A DNA stretch of 64,000 nt from JACMLD01 sp039916305 (GTDB lineage: Bacteria; Bacteroidota; Bacteroidia; Chitinophagales; Chitinophagaceae). Below, one piece after another: positions 51,814 to 61,237 of the stretch (position 1 is the first letter of the stretch; every line of letters starts with the position of its first letter). The stretch covers positions 61,753 through 125,752 of the forward strand of contig JBDSLR010000003.1 of the NCBI GenBank assembly GCA_039916305.1, written 5' to 3'. The position numbers were made by a program, and so were the translations under genes. The notes beneath the pieces were generated by a model. It searched no databases. It had not been told where the DNA came from and worked only from the letters and a program-made list of their open reading frames with translations.

Positions 51814-53196
51814 TTAGATAGCCTGCCTCGCTTTCAGCTCCAGGTATTTATTAAGTGTGTCTACCGTTACATTCTGCGGAGGCGTAAGAATAGACAGGAT
51901 ACCATTTTTCTGAAGTTCCTTTATAATTATCTTTTTCTCATGGATAAATTTCTCTGCAACGGTGCGCATATATACCGATGCAGTATCTGCAGCACGTATA
52001 CCGGTTATTTTTTTAAACTCTGTATTCTCAAAAAACACCAGCACCAATAAATGATATTTGGCAATCTGTTTCAGGTAAGGTAATTGCCGCTGCAGGCCGC
52101 TCAATGATTCAAAATTGGTAAATAACAGCAACAAACTGCGTTGCTTTATGAGGCCCCTTATATTGCTGTAGAGCATTTCATAATCACTTTCCAGGAAAGC
52201 AGTTTGCTGGTTATACAATGACTTTAACACATTCTCCAGCTGCCCGCGGTTTCTGTCGGCTGGTAAAAAACTGCCAGGCTTATTGGAGAAGGTCATGAGG
52301 CCAAACCGATCCTGCCGGTACAGACTTACATTGCACAGCATTAACGTGGCGTTGATGGCATAATCCAGCAGCGACAAATTATCAAAAGGCATTTTCATGA
52401 GCCGGCCCTTATCAATAATGCAATATACCTGCTGCGACCGCTGCTCGGTATAATTATTCACCATCATAACAGACTTCCTGGCAGTAGCTTTCCAGTTAAT
52501 ATTCCTGATATCATCACCAATGGTATATTCCTTTATCTGCTCAAACTCCATGCTATGGCCAATTTTCCGCATCCGTTTGGATCCCGTTTCATGGGTTTGG
52601 GCATATTGTGCCATTAGCTCATATTTGCGCATCTGCACAAAAGATGGATATACCGGGATGGTGGTTTCCTTTTCACAGATAAACAGCCTGCGCACCAGGC
52701 CCAGCAGCGAGCCGGCGTAGATGATAACATGTCCAAAATTATATTCCCCTCTTTCAACAGGCCGTAATTCATAGTTAAAAACGCATTCTGCACCGGCAGA
52801 TAATTGGCCTTTAAAAAAATGTTGCCGTTCCTGGAACTGGGCGGGAAGCTCTTCAATTACTTCCATGCTTACTGTAAAAGGATAATTATTTTTTACAGTG
52901 ATACTTACTGCATTTTTGTCGCCATTACTCATGCGTTCTGCAGTATGACGAACAGCAACGGGTGGCCTGTTATAGCCAAAAATAAATACCAGATCAATGG
53001 CCAGGAGCGCCAGCAACAGACCAAATACCACAAAGCTTACCGGCTCCAGCAGCGTAATAAAATAGCCCATTAAAAAAAACAACACTGCTGCCGCACCCAT
53101 CAGATAAAATCTACGGGTAAAAAACAATGACTTCAGCAGAAAATTTGCCAGGAGCCACAGCAATCCGCCAGCCAGTAATATGATCAGTAAAAACAT
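51814..53196 (-). CDS. DUF58 domain protein
   Basis: A 460-residue protein with two N-terminal membrane helices (about 1-70), a beta-rich part and the DUF58 signature EFEQIKEYTIGDDIRNINWKATA (residues in this block shown only in part), followed by a von Willebrand-like region (QQVYCIIDKGRLMKM). DUF58 proteins act with MoxR AAA ATPases; here it lies 6 bp after such a gene. The biochemical role is unknown. Confidence 0.88.
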   Translation of the reverse strand: MFLLIILLAGGLLWLLANFLLKSLFFTRRFYLMGAAAVLFFLMGYFITLLEPVSFVVFGLLLALLAIDLVFIFGYNRPPVAVRHTAERMSNGDKNAVSITVKNNYPFTVSMEVIEELPAQFQERQHFFKGQLSAGAECVFNYELRPVERGEYNFGHVIIYAGSLLGLVRRLFICEKETTIPVYPSFVQMRKYELMAQYAQTHETGSKRMRKIGHSMEFEQIKEYTIGDDIRNINWKATARKSVMMVNNYTEQRSQQVYCIIDKGRLMKMPFDNLSLLDYAINATLMLCNVSLYRQDRFGLMTFSNKPGSFLPADRNRGQLENVLKSLYNQQTAFLESDYEMLYSNIRGLIKQRSLLLLFTNFESLSGLQRQLPYLKQIAKYHLLVLVFFENTEFKKITGIRAADTASVYMRTVAEKFIHEKKIIIKELQKNGILSILTPPQNVTVDTLNKYLELKARQAI

Positions 53197-53202
53197 AAGC
53201 GG

Positions 53203-54180
53203 TTATCTGGGTATTTCAACTGATTTAATAATCTTCTGTATCAGGTCATCCGGCGTCATTCCTTCCATTTCCTTTTCCGGGGTAAGAATAATGCGGTGCC
53301 GTAAAACGTGGGGTATCACTTCAATGATATCTTCGGGCGTAACAAAATCACGTCCGCGTATAGCCGCAAATGCTTTGGCGGCTCGTACAATAGCCAGTGA
53401 AGCGCGGGGCGAAGCACCGAGGTACAGCGAAGGATTATTGCGGGTTTCGTTTACCACCCTGGCAACAAATTCAAGCAGGCGGGGTTCTGCTACCAGCTGC
53501 AAAACCATTTGCCGGTACTGCGCTATCTGCGCGGTATTCATAATTTTTGGAACATCATCCAGCAGGTTTTTTTGCGATTTATTATGCTGGTCGGTCAATA
53601 TGCTGATCTCCTCCTCCACCGTAGGGTAGCCTACTTCAATTTTAAAAATAAACCGATCCAGTTGCGCCTCCGGCAGCCTGTAGGTTCCTTCCTGATCAAT
53701 GGGGTTTTGCGTAGCCAGTACCATAAAAGGCGGATCCATATGATAGGTAATGCCATCCACGGTCACCTGCCTTTCTTCCATGACTTCAAACAAGGCTGCC
53801 TGTGTTTTAGCAGGTGAGCGGTTTATTTCGTCAATCAAAATAATATTGCTGAAAATGGGTCCTTTTTTAAACTCAAAGCGGGTTTCTTTTGGATTGAATA
53901 CGGAAGTACCCAGTACATCAGACGGCATTAAATCCGGCGTAAACTGTAAGCGCGAAAAATGCGCATCTATGATTTTAGCTATCAGTTTTGCTGTAAGGGT
54001 TTTGGCCACGCCCGGCACCCCTTCTATAAGTATATGCCCGTCTGACAGAAGTCCGGCAATTATCAAATCCACCATCTGGTGCTGCCCCTTGATTACCTTT
54101 CCCACTGTTTCACGGATATCATTAACCGCTTTATTTAGTTCAGATAAGTCGGTGCGCTGCTGAAAAACAATTTCATCCAT
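53203..54180 (-). CDS. MoxR family AAA ATPase
   Basis: A 325-residue AAA+ ATPase: Walker A-type GVPGVAKTLTAKLIAKI near 55, Walker B IILIDEINRSPAKTQAAL, sensor 1 VLATQNPID and sensor 2 region SPRASLAIVRAAKAFA. MoxR proteins are thought to be chaperones that activate partner proteins with vWA-like domains. The neighbour DUF58 gene is the natural partner. It follows the DUF4350 gene by 10 bp. Confidence 0.93.
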   Translation of the reverse strand: MDEIVFQQRTDLSELNKAVNDIRETVGKVIKGQHQMVDLIIAGLLSDGHILIEGVPGVAKTLTAKLIAKIIDAHFSRLQFTPDLMPSDVLGTSVFNPKETRFEFKKGPIFSNIILIDEINRSPAKTQAALFEVMEERQVTVDGITYHMDPPFMVLATQNPIDQEGTYRLPEAQLDRFIFKIEVGYPTVEEEISILTDQHNKSQKNLLDDVPKIMNTAQIAQYRQMVLQLVAEPRLLEFVARVVNETRNNPSLYLGASPRASLAIVRAAKAFAAIRGRDFVTPEDIIEVIPHVLRHRIILTPEKEMEGMTPDDLIQKIIKSVEIPR

Positions 54181-54190
54181 AGGTTAAAAT

Positions 54191-55393
54191 TTATCTTTTG
54201 TAAAATTCGTAAACCAGGTTATTTATTTCTAACAGCTCCTGCTGGGTGATTGTCTCACTGCTGTTAACATATTCAGCTTTCTCCATCAGTGCTTTAACGG
54301 TATGCTCCGGCACACCGCTTTTACGTGAGAGTGCCTGTATAAATTCAGCATTGATGGTCTGTGTGTTTAAAAAATAATTACTGCGGACGTGTTCAAGAAA
54401 ATAGGTCATCATTTTGATGGCAATATTTCGGTTGTCTTTTTTCTGCAGGTACAGGTTGCCAATCGTGTGCACAAAAGAAAGGCTGTCGTTGGTATTCGGT
54501 ACAGTGGCAGGCACCAGCCGTCTTTTTCTTTTACTGCCAAAAGCAATGTATAAAAGAGTCAGCGTGCAGAATAACAGGAGTGCATATTTTAGCATCGGGT
54601 TTTTCCAGAAAATGGCCAGGGCAGAAAATCCATCCCCTTTTTTACCAAAGCGGTAAGTATCGCCCCAATAAACAGTATGCGCATCTTTGTTGAGGTAAGA
54701 AAAAACCTGGCTATAGTAACTGGTATTATTATCTGTAAGCAAAAAATAATTTGAAAAAGCAGCAGGTTCTGTATGAAAATAAAATTTGCCTTTGCCATAA
54801 CGCATCACAATAAAATCGGGCTTGTCATTTTCATTTACACCCAGCACGGTGGTACTGCTGCTGTCATAACGGGTAAACACATTTTTGAGCGGGTAAAAAT
54901 AAAACCCGAATCTTCTTCTGCCAAAAGAAGCGGTGTCCTTCATCCGCAACGACGTATAGGATCTTTTTTCTTCGCGCCAGTCGAATGAATGCTCCGCCGT
55001 TTGCTTAATACCAAGTGTGTCCAGTAACCTGAAATCTACATTGTCTGCAGAGATAAAAAATTCATTGCCACGATCTACATAATTCAGTAACTGTTCAAGC
55101 CCTTCATTTTCCAGTGTTATGTTTTTACCAATACTGATGTAAACAGAACCTGTCATGTAAGCCAGGCTGTTTACCAGCCCGTTTACATTTTTTGATGCAA
55201 GGGAAATCTCCCCGTTGAATTGCTGCGGCAGCAATCGCCAGGCAATATTGGTACCCATTGGTTCTTTATCGCGGTACATATATGCCGGTGTCATGCTGGG
55301 CATTTTACGCGCAGTATCTTTCTTGCAGGTAGCAAAAATGGAAACCATTGCCAGCAGGCACCATCCATATTTATATAGTTGAATCTGCTTCAA
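54191..55393 (-). CDS. DUF4350 domain protein
   Basis: A 400-residue protein: an N-terminal lipoprotein-like signal (MVSIFATC at about 17-24), a DUF4350 alpha/beta domain (about 30-250, RGNEFFISADNVDF), one membrane helix (ALLLFCTLTLLYIAFG near 270) and a cytoplasmic helical tail. The start is TTG at 55393, overlapping the stop of the preceding gene (TTGA). The function is unknown; the conserved position between MoxR and DUF4129 suggests one complex. Confidence 0.82.
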   Translation of the reverse strand: MKQIQLYKYGWCLLAMVSIFATCKKDTARKMPSMTPAYMYRDKEPMGTNIAWRLLPQQFNGEISLASKNVNGLVNSLAYMTGSVYISIGKNITLENEGLEQLLNYVDRGNEFFISADNVDFRLLDTLGIKQTAEHSFDWREEKRSYTSLRMKDTASFGRRRFGFYFYPLKNVFTRYDSSSTTVLGVNENDKPDFIVMRYGKGKFYFHTEPAAFSNYFLLTDNNTSYYSQVFSYLNKDAHTVYWGDTYRFGKKGDGFSALAIFWKNPMLKYALLLFCTLTLLYIAFGSKRKRRLVPATVPNTNDSLSFVHTIGNLYLQKKDNRNIAIKMMTYFLEHVRSNYFLNTQTINAEFIQALSRKSGVPEHTVKALMEKAEYVNSSETITQQELLEINNLVYEFYKR

Positions 55394-56247
55394 TACCTTG
55401 CTGTTTCATTGTTAAATTCAGTAAATCCAGCCCTTAACGCATCGTACATAGGGGCTGTAATGATATATTCGCCGTACCACACATATTCATACTTATTGGT
55501 AAGGTCAGCAAAAGCCCGGCCCGCAGATGGCTTTGATTTTCTTAATTCGCCGGCATACTGGTAGTTTGTCTTTTCCGAACCCATGCGGATATATCCATTC
55601 TGCGATAAATTATTAAGTGCCTGCAGGTACAGGTAACGTACTGCCAGCCGGTAATTTTTTTCAGCTTCTGCTTTTTTTATAAGCCGCTCATACCTGCCCG
55701 CTGCCGCCTCTTCTTCTTCTATGTCGATAACCGTTTCAATATTTTTCCGGCTTTGCAAAAACAAAGCGCTTTTACCCAGGAAGAGTTTATATACCACGAA
55801 AAACAGCACCGCCGCAGCCAGCACCCACAGTATAACTTTGAAAATCGCAAAAAAAGTATCCAGGAAAGATAAATCAAGTGGCTTTACCGGGTCTTTTCTC
55901 AGCTTCACCCTGGCATCATCTGCCCTTAAGAGGCTGTCGAGCCAGTCCTGGTAATAAAAACCCCTGTCTTTTTTTATCCTTGCGAGGCTATCGGTGCTGA
56001 TTCTTTTAACTGAACTTATGATAGCGGTATCAACTGGTATATCTGCCTTGTCATCTTCATAGGACGCTTCCTGATCTGTAACTGCCGAATCTGTCACCGG
56101 GGCAGACATGGTATCATGAAGGAAGGGTGCCGGCATTTTCAGCGAGTCAAGAAACTTACTGGTTGCATCATCCTGTGCCGCTGCAGCATGGCCGGCAGAG
56201 ATTAAAAGGAATAGTAACAGGTACCGGTATGATAAAAATAACTTCAC
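55390..56247 (-). CDS. DUF4129 domain protein
   Basis: A 285-residue protein: signal peptide (about 1-24, AAAAQ), a disordered acidic region, one membrane helix (about 137-158, ILWVLAAAVLFFVVYKLF) and a C-terminal DUF4129-type helical domain with NYRLAVRYLYLQALNNLSQ and FADLTNKYEYVWYG. The start is GTG at 56247, overlapping the SpoIIM-like gene by 4 bp (GTGA). Related domains occur in transglutaminase-like membrane proteins. Function unknown. Confidence 0.84.
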   Translation of the reverse strand: MKLFLSYRYLLLFLLISAGHAAAAQDDATSKFLDSLKMPAPFLHDTMSAPVTDSAVTDQEASYEDDKADIPVDTAIISSVKRISTDSLARIKKDRGFYYQDWLDSLLRADDARVKLRKDPVKPLDLSFLDTFFAIFKVILWVLAAAVLFFVVYKLFLGKSALFLQSRKNIETVIDIEEEEAAAGRYERLIKKAEAEKNYRLAVRYLYLQALNNLSQNGYIRMGSEKTNYQYAGELRKSKPSAGRAFADLTNKYEYVWYGEYIITAPMYDALRAGFTEFNNETARY

Positions 56248-57263
56248 GAGAGGGGGAAAAATAGTTTATTTTTTTGGGGATTGGCCCGGCTCATTTTTTT
56301 CTCAAGCCTGATGGGATACAGTACAAAATACCAAACCATAAACAGAAGTGACACTGTAAGGATAGAAACACTGGCCCATACAGGCAATCCAAAATTGCCG
56401 CTTTCTTTGTCAAAACTCTGCGACATCAAATGCGTTATATAACCTTCCAGGAAAGCCGCGGTAAGTGTAATAGGAACCAGGCATATAATAATTTTCACAG
56501 CATCTTTTGCAGCTTTTGTAAATGATTCAAACCGTTTTAAACCTTTTGGAAAAAGAATACTGTTGCCGAGTATAAAACCCGCCGTACTCGCTATTATCAT
56601 GGCTGATATCTCCAGTGTGCCATGTATCCATATTACCAGTACCGACTGCAGCCCCAGCCCTTTTGAAAAAAACATGTACTGGAAACAACCCAGCATCATA
56701 CTATTTTGAAACAGCAGCCATAGCGTGCCTATCCCGAACAGGATACCAAAAATAAACATCAGGAAATCTACGCGGATATTATTGAAAGCGATGGTTACAA
56801 ACATGGCAAAAGAACTGTCGTCCTTATACACACCAAAAGGATCGCCATTGGCGATATTTTCTTCGGTCATGTTTACATAGTTATCGCCCAGCACGCCACG
56901 CACAAAATTGCTGTCTTTTGAAGAAGAGTATACCGCAATGACGCAAAAAATAGCAAAGAATACAAATGTAAACAACAGCACCCGGTGATATTTGCGAAAT
57001 AATAAGGGAAGTTCTGTTTTCCAGAAAGCAACCATCCTGCCTATACTTTGTTTCCTGTTCTGGTAAACAGACTGGTAAGTACTAACTGCCAGGCTGTTGA
57101 TCCATTTGGTAACCCGGCCGTGGGGGTAAAAAGTTTTTGCATATGCCAGGTCGTCTACCAGGGTAATAAACCGATCTGCTTTTTCATCCGGGTCATCTGT
57201 TTCAAAATGCTGGTACTCCTGCCATTTTTTTGCATTTCGTTTTATAAAAAGGGCTTCCCGCAT
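56244..57263 (-). CDS. SpoIIM (DUF95) family membrane protein
   Basis: A 339-residue protein with a soluble N-terminus (about 1-100) and six or so membrane helices, e.g. VDFLMFIFGILFGIGTLWLL and WIHGTLEISAMIIASTAGF, the latter the typical HGxxE segment of the SpoIIM family. It has nothing to do with sporulation in this phylum. It is the first gene of the five-gene set and is divergent from the RDD protein, 170 bp apart. Confidence 0.88.
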   Translation of the reverse strand: MREALFIKRNAKKWQEYQHFETDDPDEKADRFITLVDDLAYAKTFYPHGRVTKWINSLAVSTYQSVYQNRKQSIGRMVAFWKTELPLLFRKYHRVLLFTFVFFAIFCVIAVYSSSKDSNFVRGVLGDNYVNMTEENIANGDPFGVYKDDSSFAMFVTIAFNNIRVDFLMFIFGILFGIGTLWLLFQNSMMLGCFQYMFFSKGLGLQSVLVIWIHGTLEISAMIIASTAGFILGNSILFPKGLKRFESFTKAAKDAVKIIICLVPITLTAAFLEGYITHLMSQSFDKESGNFGLPVWASVSILTVSLLFMVWYFVLYPIRLEKKMSRANPQKNKLFFPLS

Positions 57264-57433
57264 ACTAATTTGTAAAAATTATGGTTCAATATATGTACTA
57301 ATTGCTAAACCGCTCTATTATAATTAAAATATATCATTAATATTGCGCAGGTGCATAATTATTTTATTTTTTACTTTACCAGTACTTTAATTTATATGCC
57401 CGCGCAGCTGCTCCAGTCTTAAAACAACGTTAT

Positions 57434-58222
57434 ATGCCTTCTGTTCAGATAGCCACTCCTTTTAATCTTGCACTGGATTTTGAAATCGCCGATTTGCACA
57501 AGCGCATTTTTGCATATGCCATCGATCTTTTTATTATGGTGGCTTATGCATGGATCATGAGCAATTTTGTTTATGATAATTCCAAATTTGCAACAGGCAC
57601 CCGCGCTAATGCCGGCTGGAGTATCATCCTGGTGTCTTTACCCATTTTATTTTATCCGGTGGTATGCGAACTGGCCATGCACGGGCAAACAATTGGCAAA
57701 AAAGTACTTGACATAAGGGTTATGAACCTTTATGGTGGCGAGCCTTCGCTGAGCCAATATGCTATCCGTTGGATCTTCAGGTTCTTTGAATGGCCGCTGG
57801 TTTTTGGTGTTGTGTTTCCCGGGTTTTTGATTCTCTACCAGGTATTGTTTATGGTTGTACCGGGGGTGGTAGTGATCATCATCATTGCTGTTACCCAAAA
57901 ACACCAGCGTCTCGGGGACCTGGCTGCCAGCACCGTGCTGGTTAAAACCCGCATTAATACATCCATTAATGATACGGTATTCCAGGAAGTAGATCAGCAC
58001 AATTACGAACTGCTGTTTCCGCAGGTAATGCGACTCAGCGATCGTGATATCAACACCATAAAATCTGTTATCAGCAACGGATATTCTAAAACCAGCCAGG
58101 ATTTGGCGCGCCGTACGGCAGAGCGCGTGAAAAGCGCTTTAAAAATTGAAACAAGCCTGGAGCCTGTTATTTTTTTAGAAAAATTATTGCAGGATTATAA
58201 TTACCTGGCCACAAAAGAGTAA
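57434..58222 (+). CDS. RDD family membrane protein
   Basis: A 262-residue protein; the RDD domain (about 15-180) contains FEIADLHKRIFAYAIDLFIM, HGQTIGKKVLDIRVMN and QRLGDLAASTVLVK, with four membrane helices. The C-terminal part is soluble and helical. The function is unproven; RDD proteins are sometimes Na+/H+ antiporters. It is commonly next to the SpoIIM-like gene, as here, suggesting a shared role. Confidence 0.88.
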   Translation: MPSVQIATPFNLALDFEIADLHKRIFAYAIDLFIMVAYAWIMSNFVYDNSKFATGTRANAGWSIILVSLPILFYPVVCELAMHGQTIGKKVLDIRVMNLYGGEPSLSQYAIRWIFRFFEWPLVFGVVFPGFLILYQVLFMVVPGVVVIIIIAVTQKHQRLGDLAASTVLVKTRINTSINDTVFQEVDQHNYELLFPQVMRLSDRDINTIKSVISNGYSKTSQDLARRTAERVKSALKIETSLEPVIFLEKLLQDYNYLATKE

Positions 58223-58239
58223 TACTCCAGGTCTGTGCA

Positions 58240-58572
58240 TTACCGCCAGGCTGAGGCGGCACCACTTAATGCGAAAATAAAAATAGCTATGTAGAGCAGC
58301 GCCAGCAGACCGTTTAATATCAGACCAATAATAGCACAGGTTTTTCCCGCTTTCAGGTTATTATAAGAAACTGCTGAATATATTTCGGGACTGGTATTGT
58401 AAAGCTTACTGTCTTTACCCGCAAGAACCAGTGCAATAATTCCCATTGCAACGCCGAGGAAGCATATTACGATAGACAGGATGCCCAGCACCAGTACCAC
58501 TGTAGCATTGGGCAATGACTGCTGCATATTATATGGCTGCTGAGGCTGGTCAAAAATACTTTTCTCTTCCAT
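58240..58572 (-). CDS. Small membrane protein, 'CCC motif' / DUF4190-like
   Basis: A 110-residue protein with a proline/glutamine-rich N-terminus (QPQQPYNMQQ) and two membrane helices (about 25-48 and 78-103). VLVLGILSIVICFLGVAMG fits the short double-helix family annotated as CCC-motif proteins in Bacteroidota. Function unknown. It is one of three small membrane genes in a row. Confidence 0.75.
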   Translation of the reverse strand: MEEKSIFDQPQQPYNMQQSLPNATVVLVLGILSIVICFLGVAMGIIALVLAGKDSKLYNTSPEIYSAVSYNNLKAGKTCAIIGLILNGLLALLYIAIFIFALSGAASAWR

Positions 58573-58701
58573 TGTAATTAGCGGTTAATTGTAGCAGCAG
58601 TTAAAATACTGCGGCACTGTTCAAATGATTACCACACAAAATAGGTAAATTATGTACAGTATCAAAACTGTATGGCGGCTTGTTTCTGCCTGTACTGCCG
58701 G

Positions 58702-59109
58702 TCATGCTTTTAACCAGTTAAAAAGGCTGAAGGGAATATTGCGGAGAACCCAGAACATTAATACCAGGACGAGTATTGTTTTTACAAAAGAAGCGGAATA
58801 AAATATTTGCTGCCGCATTTTCCTGTCACTAAAAACGTTCCAGGAGAACACAAAAGCAGCATACATAATAACGGGAATTGCTGCAACAAAAAGAATATTA
58901 TAATCCATCGCATCCAGCAGCTTTCCGTGCAACAAGGCAGAAAACGCTCTTTGCGAACCACAGCCCGGGCAATCCAGCCCGGTTAATGAATGAAAAATAC
59001 ATTTTGGATAAAAATTGTTTGCAGCAGCAGGGTAAAAAAAATATAGCAGTGATAAAACTATCACTGCTATTGTTACCATTACGAATTGCGCAAGCGCTTT
59101 ATTCTTCAT
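58702..59109 (-). CDS. DUF2752 domain protein
   Basis: A 135-residue membrane protein with the defining motif CPGCGSQRAF (about 46-55), preceded by FHSLTGLD, and three membrane helices. Function unknown; members usually neighbour CD225-like genes, as here. Confidence 0.87.
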   Translation of the reverse strand: MKNKALAQFVMVTIAVIVLSLLYFFYPAAANNFYPKCIFHSLTGLDCPGCGSQRAFSALLHGKLLDAMDYNILFVAAIPVIMYAAFVFSWNVFSDRKMRQQIFYSASFVKTILVLVLMFWVLRNIPFSLFNWLKA

Positions 59110-59115
59110 GAAAAA

Positions 59116-59427
59116 CTATTGCTGGAAACTACGGGATGTTGCCCATAAGCCACCAAAACCCAACGCAAATACGGCGATCAGGTAAAGAACAATAAAGGCA
59201 ATACCTACAAAGAATCCTATTTTAGTCCATTTAGCAGCATCTTTTGATGATTGCAATGCGCCATTAAAATCCCCTACCGACCACTTGGTATTCACCTGCG
59301 TGGCAAAAACAATACCTGCAATGCCAAAGGGCAGGCAGCAAAACAAAGTGACCAGGATAGATTCTACCAGCCAGTTTTTAGGGGGTGCAGATGGTGGAGA
59401 TGTTTGTTGAAAGGGTTGCTGTTCCAT
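59116..59427 (-). CDS. CD225/dispanin-like membrane protein
   Basis: A 103-residue protein with a proline-rich N-terminus (QQTSPPSAPPKNWL) and two hydrophobic segments; the first (ESILVTLFCCLPFGIAGIVF) is the CD225 signature with a double Cys before a proline. Related to interferon-induced transmembrane proteins; bacterial role unknown. It starts 6 bp upstream of the DUF2752 gene, so they form one unit. Confidence 0.85.
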   Translation of the reverse strand: MEQQPFQQTSPPSAPPKNWLVESILVTLFCCLPFGIAGIVFATQVNTKWSVGDFNGALQSSKDAAKWTKIGFFVGIAFIVLYLIAVFALGFGGLWATSRSFQQ

Positions 59428-59553
59428 GGTTTATATTGGTTTGATTAATAATTACACAAGTAAATAAAATTTACCGGCATTCTAAAATAAAACCGGCATA
59501 GACTCCACCAGATGCAACTACTGCCATGTATTTTTAAAACAATGGTAGCCAAG

Positions 59554-61029
59554 TTAGTAAGCCCTTGCAAACAATACCCGCTCTTTACTTGGCTTGCCTG
59601 TTAGGATACACTTTCCTTCCTCGGCAGGGTTATTTAACGGGATACAACGTATAGTGGCTTTGGTTTGTTGTTTAATAGCCTCTTCCGTTTCTGCGGTTCC
59701 GTCCCAATGGGCCGATATAAAACCGCCCTCGCCATCCAGCACTTTTTCAAAATCTGCCCAGTTGTCCACCCTGGTAATATGCGCGTCACGGTATGCCTTT
59801 GCTTTGTCAAACATAGCCTGCTGTATATCGCCCAGCAATTGTATAATGGCATCGCTCAGGCCATCCAGTGGAATACTCTTCTTTTCTTTTGTGTCGCGGC
59901 GGGCTACTTCCACCACGTTATTTTCAAGATCACGCGCACCAAGGGCTATGCGCACGGGTACACCCTTCATTTCATATTCGGCAAATTTCCAGCCTGGGCG
60001 GTTATTATCATTGTCATCATATTTAACCCGCACGCCTGCTGTTTTTAATTGCGCCACCAATTCTACCACTTTGGCATCTATCTGTGCTTTCTGTTCCGGG
60101 CCTTTGTATATAGGCACAATCACTACCTGCTGGGGTGCAATTTTAGGTGGCAGTATCAAACCATCATCATCGCTGTGCGCCATTACCAGTGCGCCTACCA
60201 GGCGGGTGCTTACACCCCAGCTGGTGGCCCATACATAATCCAGTTTGTTTTCTTTATCAGAGAATTTTACATCGAATGCTTTGGCAAAATTTTGTCCAAG
60301 GAAATGTGAGGTCCCGGCCTGCAGCGCTTTGCCATCCTGCATCAGCGCCTCTATGCAATAGGTCTCTTCCGCGCCGGCAAAACGTTCGCTGGTTGTTTTC
60401 ACGCCTTTAATAACGGGCAGGGCCATCCACTCTTCTGCAAACTCCGCGTAAATGTCCAGCATCTGCCTGGTTTCCGCAATGGCTTCCTGCGCGGTGGCAT
60501 GTGCGGTATGGCCTTCCTGCCATAAAAATTCGGCGGTGCGCAGAAACAACCGGGTGCGCATTTCCCAGCGTACCACATTTGCCCATTGATTTATCAGGAG
60601 GGGCAGATCGCGGTACGATTGTATCCAGTCTTTATACGTACTCCAGATGATGGTTTCTGATGTAGGTCGCACAATCAGTTCTTCTTCCAATTTTGCGTCG
60701 GGGTCTACAATTACCCCATTCCCATTCGGATCATTTTTTAGGCGGTAATGCGTTACCACTGCGCATTCTTTGGCAAAGCCCTCCACATGGGCCGCCTCCT
60801 TACTTAAAAAGCTTTTGGGTATAAAAAGCGGGAAATAGGCATTTACATGTCCCGTAGCTTTGAACATTTTATCCAGCTGATCGCGCATGTTTTCCCAAAG
60901 GGCAAAACCATGGGGTTTAATTACCATGCAGCCTCTTACTGCCGTGTAATCAGCCAGGCCGCCTTTCAGAACGAGATCATTGTACCACTGCGAGTAATCC
61001 TGCGCCCTGCTTGTAATTTCCTTAGCCAT
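59554..61029 (-). CDS. proS: Prolyl-tRNA synthetase, short (eukaryote/archaea-like) form
   Basis: A 491-residue class-II synthetase. Motif 2 (VRWEMRTRLFLRTAEFLWQEGHTAHA) and motif 3 (VMAHSDDDGLILPP) are visible in part, then the anticodon domain (QQVVIVPIYKGPEQKAQID). There is no bacterial editing insert; the C-terminal zinc-like domain ending in ARAY is typical of the ProS type 3 form. Full length. No regulatory T-box was seen. Confidence 0.95.
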   Translation of the reverse strand: MAKEITSRAQDYSQWYNDLVLKGGLADYTAVRGCMVIKPHGFALWENMRDQLDKMFKATGHVNAYFPLFIPKSFLSKEAAHVEGFAKECAVVTHYRLKNDPNGNGVIVDPDAKLEEELIVRPTSETIIWSTYKDWIQSYRDLPLLINQWANVVRWEMRTRLFLRTAEFLWQEGHTAHATAQEAIAETRQMLDIYAEFAEEWMALPVIKGVKTTSERFAGAEETYCIEALMQDGKALQAGTSHFLGQNFAKAFDVKFSDKENKLDYVWATSWGVSTRLVGALVMAHSDDDGLILPPKIAPQQVVIVPIYKGPEQKAQIDAKVVELVAQLKTAGVRVKYDDNDNNRPGWKFAEYEMKGVPVRIALGARDLENNVVEVARRDTKEKKSIPLDGLSDAIIQLLGDIQQAMFDKAKAYRDAHITRVDNWADFEKVLDGEGGFISAHWDGTAETEEAIKQQTKATIRCIPLNNPAEEGKCILTGKPSKERVLFARAY

Positions 61030-61237
61030 ATATTTTATTTTGCGCCATTGGTTGTAAGGGGGTAGCTGTTAGTTGCTTATTCCTGCTTTGTTGCCAAAAG
61101 ACAGCGGCTAACGGCTGTAAGTTATTTTAACAAACCCCTTGCAACAATTAAACAGTTTTAATTGCCTGTGACTTGTTATTTGTCGTAATTTTAACCAACA
61201 GTTCGCAAAAGTAATTTTAAAACATCAAACACTTTAT

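Noticed and set aside
59594..60238. 214-codon plus-strand open frame
   Set aside because: Antisense to proS; Ser/Thr/Cys-rich shadow typical of the complement of a well-conserved gene.
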